Positions 55,271 to 58,976 of a DNA stretch of 58,976 bases are shown piece after piece. The notes under the pieces are model-generated. The model made no database searches and was not told the origin of the DNA. It saw only the letters and a list, made by a program, of their open reading frames with translations. A program made the translations under genes and the position numbers. Source of the stretch: Spirochaetes bacterium RBG_16_49_21 (GTDB taxonomy: Bacteria > Spirochaetota > UBA4802 > UBA5550); assembly GCA_001829495.1 (NCBI GenBank), contig MIBJ01000079.1:4820-63795 (forward strand), in the 5' to 3' direction. Position 1 is the first letter of the stretch, and each line of letters begins with the position of its first letter.

Positions 55271-55465
55271 TTATTTTTTTGTTTCTGATAATTTAGTGAT
55301 AGAATTAAGATCATCAGGAACAATGGGCGTTTCGGAAGGTGATGAAATAGAATTATACCTATCAGGAACAATTTTTTCACATTTTTGAAAAAGATTGTTC
55401 TCAGGTAATGTAGTACAATTACTATACGTATTTATAGTATCTCTGGTATCTCTGGTATTATACAT
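55271..55465 (-). CDS. Small hypothetical protein
   Basis: 64 residues, N-terminus MYNTRDTRDTINTYSNCTTL; Asn/Thr/Ser-rich, low complexity, AT-rich DNA. A weak AGAGAG precedes it. It lies 58 bp downstream of the SDH_sah gene on the same strand. No family recognised; may be spurious. Confidence 0.3.
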   Translation of the reverse strand: MYNTRDTRDTINTYSNCTTLPENNLFQKCEKIVPDRYNSISSPSETPIVPDDLNSITKLSETKK

Positions 55466-55523
55466 AGTTCACACTCTCTTTTTAGCATCTATAATATATA
55501 TATAATATTCGACAAGAACAATT

Positions 55524-56552
55524 TTATTCTTCAGTCCAGGAACGCCTATTCATTAATAATTGAGTTTGTATAGCTCCCGCAGCATTTTTTGTTCCTGAAA
55601 TTTGATAATCTATGCTAAAAACGTTTGTTTTATATGAGCTTTCAATATAAACCAATTTTGCACAATTCTGAGGAGTTATTTGATTGGCCCCAGCAGCAAT
55701 GGTTGGAAATTGTGCAATAAATTCCATTGTTGCATCAAAAGGCTGATCTAGATTCATTTCAATTTCATAGTCAGTATATAATTCCCAAATTAATTTTTCA
55801 ATTTCTTTACTCGGATTATCGATAGTAGAAATTCCAACTTGTTCTTTTGCTTCTTTCCTATTTATTGGGTGTCCATGAAAATATAATTTACTTGTCAAAT
55901 TATCAACAATTTCACTAATTTTATGTTGCTTTTCAACTTTATCCATGTGAAGAGATAATAGTTTTGTAGCCATTAATTTTGATTGAGAAAGTGAACGTTT
56001 TACATTTCCTAAAGCTAATGGATGGACTTTGTCAGCTAATAGATTAAAAGCTTGTACTAATTCATCTTCATGTTGGATTCCAGCATCTTCTTTTATCAAT
56101 TGTATATAGGCGGTCACATCTTCAACACTAATTCCGATTTGTTTACCATGTGGATCTATTGGGTTGAAAGGGTTGGCAACAGTAGGATCCGTTGGACCTA
56201 ACATTCCCATTGGATGCATTACAATAGAATCAGCACCTAAAGCGGTTAGAGTTGCAGCACTAAACGCGCGATGTGGAATTATTACAGAAAATTTTTTAGA
56301 ATATTCTCGTATTAGAGTTACTAATCTCCAAGGAACCGTCCCATCACCACCATTACTATGAATATATAAATCAATATTGGGCTTTTTTTCTTCATTAATT
56401 ATTGCTTGGAGATGATCATAAATGAAACGGATAGAATCCATAGCCATTTGTACTTCAAGCATTTGCCTCGTACTGGTTATATATGATATAAGATAGCTGT
56501 TCCTTTCTTTCTGAATCTCTTTAATAATTGAAAGCCTTTGTTCCTTTGACAT
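55524..56552 (-). CDS. SDH_sah-family serine protease-like protein (ClpP/SppA fold)
   Basis: 342 residues. IDLYIHSNGGDGTVPWRLVT and VIIPHRAFSAATLTALGADS (putative catalytic Ser in RAFSAA) match the ClpP/crotonase fold; MHPMGMLGPTDPTV is the typical SDH_sah block. It lacks a signal peptide and looks cytosolic. Family members are named serine dehydrogenase proteinase but function is poorly defined, and they recur in mobile regions. The gene is AT-rich and has its own consensus promoter. Confidence 0.8.
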   Translation of the reverse strand: MSKEQRLSIIKEIQKERNSYLISYITSTRQMLEVQMAMDSIRFIYDHLQAIINEEKKPNIDLYIHSNGGDGTVPWRLVTLIREYSKKFSVIIPHRAFSAATLTALGADSIVMHPMGMLGPTDPTVANPFNPIDPHGKQIGISVEDVTAYIQLIKEDAGIQHEDELVQAFNLLADKVHPLALGNVKRSLSQSKLMATKLLSLHMDKVEKQHKISEIVDNLTSKLYFHGHPINRKEAKEQVGISTIDNPSKEIEKLIWELYTDYEIEMNLDQPFDATMEFIAQFPTIAAGANQITPQNCAKLVYIESSYKTNVFSIDYQISGTKNAAGAIQTQLLMNRRSWTEE

Positions 56553-56579
56553 TATTATCTCCGGTCAAAATATTAATTT

Positions 56580-56607
56580 ATTATATGCAATTTGCATCTT
56601 TTGTCAA
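56580..56607 (-). promoter_or_regulatory. Consensus promoter with a palindrome in the spacer
   Basis: On the minus strand TTGACA (56607-56602), 16 bases, TATAAT (56585-56580). ATGCAAATTGCAT (56597-56585) is a perfect 6-1-6 palindrome between the boxes. It would drive the SDH_sah gene with a short leader and looks like a repressor target. Confidence 0.75.
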
Positions 56608-56613
56608 GATGAA

Positions 56614-56841
56614 AAATCCGCCGAGGTCTTCGCCGCCGAAGGCGCCAAAGTCATTATTGCAGGCCGATCGGAGCAAAAAGGGGCGGAGCTCGCCAAACGG
56701 CTGGGCGCAAATGTCATGTATCAAAAAACAGACGTCATGGCTGAGGCGGAGATCAAGGCGTTGATCGATCTGGCCGTTTCCCGCTTCGGCAGGATTGACT
56801 GTCTTTTCAATAATGCCGGCGGGCCAACCATGGATGGTTGA
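56614..56841 (+). pseudogene. Short-chain dehydrogenase fragment
   Basis: Reads KSAEVFAAEGAKVIIAGRSE, then KTDVMAEAEIKALIDLAVSR and FGRIDCLFNNAGGPTMDG before a stop. This is the NAD(P)-binding half of an SDR (NNAG motif) without the Gly-rich N-terminus or the catalytic YxxxK. GC-rich DNA abuts AT-rich DNA at about 56610, marking a junction. Confidence 0.8.
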
Positions 56842-57265
56842 CAAGCCCGCCAGGCGGATATCCTGTCCGCTCGGGAGTGCAGCGCGGGTGTTCGTGAAAA
56901 TACCCCCGCTCCATAAGTCCCTGACCAGGAGTAACAGGATGTTACGAATGCGGTCCGAGGCAGGATGCCGATAGGCTGGCGCCCTGGTCATTTCTCCACC
57001 CCTGCTAGAGGTACAATCTATGAATAACCTTGCCCTACTCATTGTTATACCCACTACCAATAGATGCATATGATACCAGAAAAAAAAATGGACCTGCCAG
57101 GGCCGGGCATCAGCACATATGCAGAGGCGGATAATCCTCCACCACGATTATGAAGCGACGAACCAAAATTTGCTCCGCAGAAAGTATTAAAGCAAAACTG
57201 AAAATTAATAGTACGGTTTAGATTTTTAGCTTGATTTAGATTCATTTCGGAATAGAATCAGGAAC
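56842..57265. other. 424-bp gap without a supported gene
   Basis: Follows the truncated dehydrogenase. Open frames here on the minus strand continue antisense into it and look spurious. No repeats or promoter stand out. Confidence 0.5.
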
Positions 57266-57895
57266 ATGTCATTGAGTCGCAGTATCGGAAATCATATCGG
57301 GGAGATTGTGGGGTTCGGCATGATTGCCCTCATGGTTTTGACTTGGGGTCTTTTCATGTCGGAAAAGCCTCTATTCATGGCCCTGCACGAAGCGGTCATG
57401 CTGACCGCCTCAATTGTTTTCTGTATCGGCACTCTTAAATCATCCTCTTCATTAAAAAGAAAGCTTCCCTTTTTGCTAGCTTTCGTTGCGCACTTCGTCC
57501 TGTTTTCATTTGAAAAAGGCGAAATAGCTTTTAATTTGCGGATACTTTCCCTTATTATTCCTTATTTTTTTGTCGGGGTTTTTGGCGGCTCCTTTATCCC
57601 CCTTTACGCCGGTAGGGCCATGCATGCGAAAATCAGAAAGCACGGCGTTGACGCCATGGCGAACATAACAGAAGCATGGGATGGGGGCGCCCGGTTTTTG
57701 CAAGATGGGGTTTTCAAGAGCTACAAAATGGAACTGACATTGGAAATCCTGGATCATCCCAAATCGCCCTACAAAGTTACGGGCGTTCATTGGGTATCCG
57801 AATTCTACATTCATCGGATGACCGACGGACAGCCGGTCCCGGTAAAAGTCGACAAAAGCGACCCCTCCAAGGTGGCGCTGAATTTGGGCGACTGA
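57266..57895 (+). CDS. Membrane protein, tandem paralogue A
   Basis: 209 residues. Four hydrophobic helices in the first ~125 residues (VGFGMIALMVLTWGLFM, AVMLTASIVFCIGTL, LPFLLAFVAHFVLF, ILSLIIPYFFVGVFG). Then a soluble beta-rich domain: KMELTLEILDHPKSPYKVTG, and VPVKVDKSDPSKVALNLGD at the end, reminiscent of DUF3592-like domains. Role unknown. Paralogous to the next protein. Confidence 0.7.
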   Translation: MSLSRSIGNHIGEIVGFGMIALMVLTWGLFMSEKPLFMALHEAVMLTASIVFCIGTLKSSSSLKRKLPFLLAFVAHFVLFSFEKGEIAFNLRILSLIIPYFFVGVFGGSFIPLYAGRAMHAKIRKHGVDAMANITEAWDGGARFLQDGVFKSYKMELTLEILDHPKSPYKVTGVHWVSEFYIHRMTDGQPVPVKVDKSDPSKVALNLGD

Positions 57896-57923
57896 TGTTT
57901 AACTTTCTTTATCTGGAAAAACA

Positions 57924-58568
57924 ATGTTCAAGGGATTGAGAAACCTGGCCCCCGGCACCTATATAGGATATGGCGTTCTGATTTTTTTTATCCTGGTCGT
58001 CGGTCTGAGCATGTCTGAAGGGAATATTATTTTTGGACTGGTTCATATCGGTATCCTCATCACAGCTACAACTATTTTTTGCGTTATGGTATTGAGGGAT
58101 ATTTCAGGAAACAAGCCCCTGTTGCCCATTATTTTAGCCTATGCAGCGCATTTTGCGCTGATGGTTATCCGAAAAGGGGAGCTTTATTTCGCCTGGAAAC
58201 TGGTTGAGCTGTTTTTTCTTTATTTTATAGTGGTCATCGCCGGAGGGTCGACCCTTCCTTATAACCTCAAACGATATCGGTCCGCTGAAATCCGCGCAAG
58301 GGGCATTCCGGCCATGGCTGTTGTAGAGCAGGCTTCCGATAACGGCAGCCGGGCGACCGAGAAGAGGGTCTACCGGTTTTACAGCATGAACCTGACCTTG
58401 CGGATCGAAGGCCACCCGAAATCCCCATACAGGATTACCGATACCTTTTGGGTATCTGATTTTTACATCCATCTTTTTTCATCCGGTCGTCCCACGATAC
58501 CCGTATTGGTCGACAAAGAAGACTTTAGAAAAGTTGTTCTGGATTTAGAGGGCGGGCCCAAAGCATAA
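57924..58568 (+). CDS. Membrane protein, tandem paralogue B
   Basis: 214 residues with the same layout as its upstream neighbour: helices (YGVLIFFILVVGLSM, GILITATTIFCVMVL, LLPIILAYAAHFALM, LFFLYFIVVIAGGS) then NLTLRIEGHPKSPYRITDTF and IPVLVDKEDFRKVVLDLEG. The shared HPKSPY and VDK blocks show duplication. The genes are 28 bp apart and probably co-transcribed. Confidence 0.7.
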   Translation: MFKGLRNLAPGTYIGYGVLIFFILVVGLSMSEGNIIFGLVHIGILITATTIFCVMVLRDISGNKPLLPIILAYAAHFALMVIRKGELYFAWKLVELFFLYFIVVIAGGSTLPYNLKRYRSAEIRARGIPAMAVVEQASDNGSRATEKRVYRFYSMNLTLRIEGHPKSPYRITDTFWVSDFYIHLFSSGRPTIPVLVDKEDFRKVVLDLEGGPKA

Positions 58569-58694
58569 AAGTGGGGCAATATTTCAAGTGAAAGTGTCGA
58601 TAATGCCCTAAATGTTTTATATAAAATAAAAAAAAGCTGAAAGCCTATTTACTTTTTCTGATTGCGGCAGAATTGACGCTTACGAAGTCCCCGT

Positions 58695-58823
58695 GGAGCG
58701 GCCGCGAGCGCTGCCATGTACAGCCTCATCGAAACGGCCAAAGCGAATGGCCTTGAACCCTACTGGTACCTCCGATATTTGTTTGAAAGGCTCCCGCTGA
58801 CTACGAACCATGTAGCAGAATAA
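58695..58823 (+). pseudogene. IS66-family transposase C-terminal remnant
   Basis: Reads AASAAMYSLIETAKANGLEP, then YWYLRYLFERLPLTTNHVAE and a stop, the usual TnpC C-terminus. A GACGCTTAC motif typical of IS66 ends lies at 58675-58683, on the unexpected side. The rest of the gene is absent. Confidence 0.75.
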
Positions 58824-58837
58824 ATCACCGCACCGCC
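58791..58837 (+). repeat. 47-bp direct repeat, copy 2 (IS66 3' end)
   Basis: Identical to 52151-52197. It contains the last codons of the IS66-type gene and 14 bp beyond the stop codon. Confidence 0.85.
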
Positions 58838-58880
58838 GCTCTTATGGAAATCGGCACATTTTTCTTCTGTCCTCCGTCCC

Positions 58881-58976
58881 TTACATAAGATCTTCGAATT
58901 TTACAAAATGAGTTTTTTTATTATTTTCTTTTATTTCAAAGTTCTCAATAATTTCTTTATCTTTTAAATCTTCATA
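58881..58976 (-). CDS. C-terminus of a gene extending past the window
   Basis: 31 codons to a TAA at 58881-58883, reading YEDLKDKEIIENFEIKENNK at the edge and ending THFVKFEDLM. AT-rich and charged, like the hicAB and SDH_sah genes. Family cannot be determined. Confidence 0.45.
   Translation of the reverse strand, partial: YEDLKDKEIIENFEIKENNKKTHFVKFEDLM

Noticed and set aside
56581..57069. 162-codon open frame on the minus strand
   Set aside because: It runs antisense through the short-chain dehydrogenase fragment, and no domain is visible.

Overview
This window comes from a diderm bacterium of moderate GC content (judged by eye, not computed). The lifestyle looks anaerobic or microaerophilic: rubrerythrin, a second ferritin-like protein, a CoA-disulfide-reductase-type flavoenzyme, cytochrome bd and a PerR/Fur-type regulator occur together. 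One gene has an in-frame UGA, which implies selenocysteine incorporation. Secreted lipoproteins, outer-membrane-type proteins and many short palindromic intergenic repeats fit an uncultured spirochaete or Desulfobacterota-like lineage, but nothing here fixes the phylum and there is no rRNA.

Positions 1-14,250 form an accessory locus. A minus-strand operon (hotdog thioesterase, enoyl-CoA hydratase, frameshifted second enoyl-CoA hydratase, atypical ketoacyl synthase III running off the window) diverges from a plus-strand series: 3-hydroxyacyl-CoA dehydrogenase, B12-binding radical SAM enzyme, a trypsin/PDZ protease followed by a paralogue that has lost its catalytic triad, a DUF2279 protein, a small HTH protein, a BtrH-type acyl-transfer protein and an acyl carrier protein. 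A convergent O-methyltransferase, a rhomboid protease and a small Cys-rich protein follow. The set resembles a type II fatty-acid/polyketide-like pathway with BtrH-ACP chemistry; the product is unknown.

Positions 14,425-22,850 hold a DNA-repair operon (mrfA-mrfB-dinB) behind a promoter that overlaps a Fur-type palindrome, an outer-membrane-type hypothetical, asnS, an RRM RNA-binding protein and a LEA14-like lipoprotein. Positions 22,990-30,743 are a glycine-cleavage/lipoate block: GcvR-like ACT protein, gcvT, gcvH, gcvPA, gcvPB, LipM-type octanoyltransferase, lipA and ald. Then come mgsA and a cysteine pair (cysM-like, cysE). Positions 34,123-39,834 are an oxygen-defence block: CoA-disulfide reductase, HesB-like selenoprotein, rubrerythrin, cydAB and perR. 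Positions 40,030-43,984 hold a pentahaem cytochrome, a haem-sensor adenylate/guanylate cyclase, a cytochrome P460-like lipoprotein and an 8-oxoguanine glycosylase. A ferritin-like protein, a PAS-HD-GYP protein, pepA, rnr and a coiled-coil protein complete the core-like region.

From about 50,400 to the end the window is a mobile-element graveyard: an IS256 remnant, a hicAB module bounded by 28-bp inverted repeats inside attC-like sites, an internally deleted IS91-type transposase beside a tyrosine-recombinase gene interrupted by an intact-looking IS3-family element, an AT-rich serine-protease-fold (SDH_sah) gene with its own promoter, a short-chain dehydrogenase fragment, two tandem membrane proteins and an IS66 remnant whose 47-bp 3' end is duplicated 6.6 kb away.

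At least five families of palindromic intergenic repeat occur between genes. They are the most pervasive structural feature of the first 40 kb.
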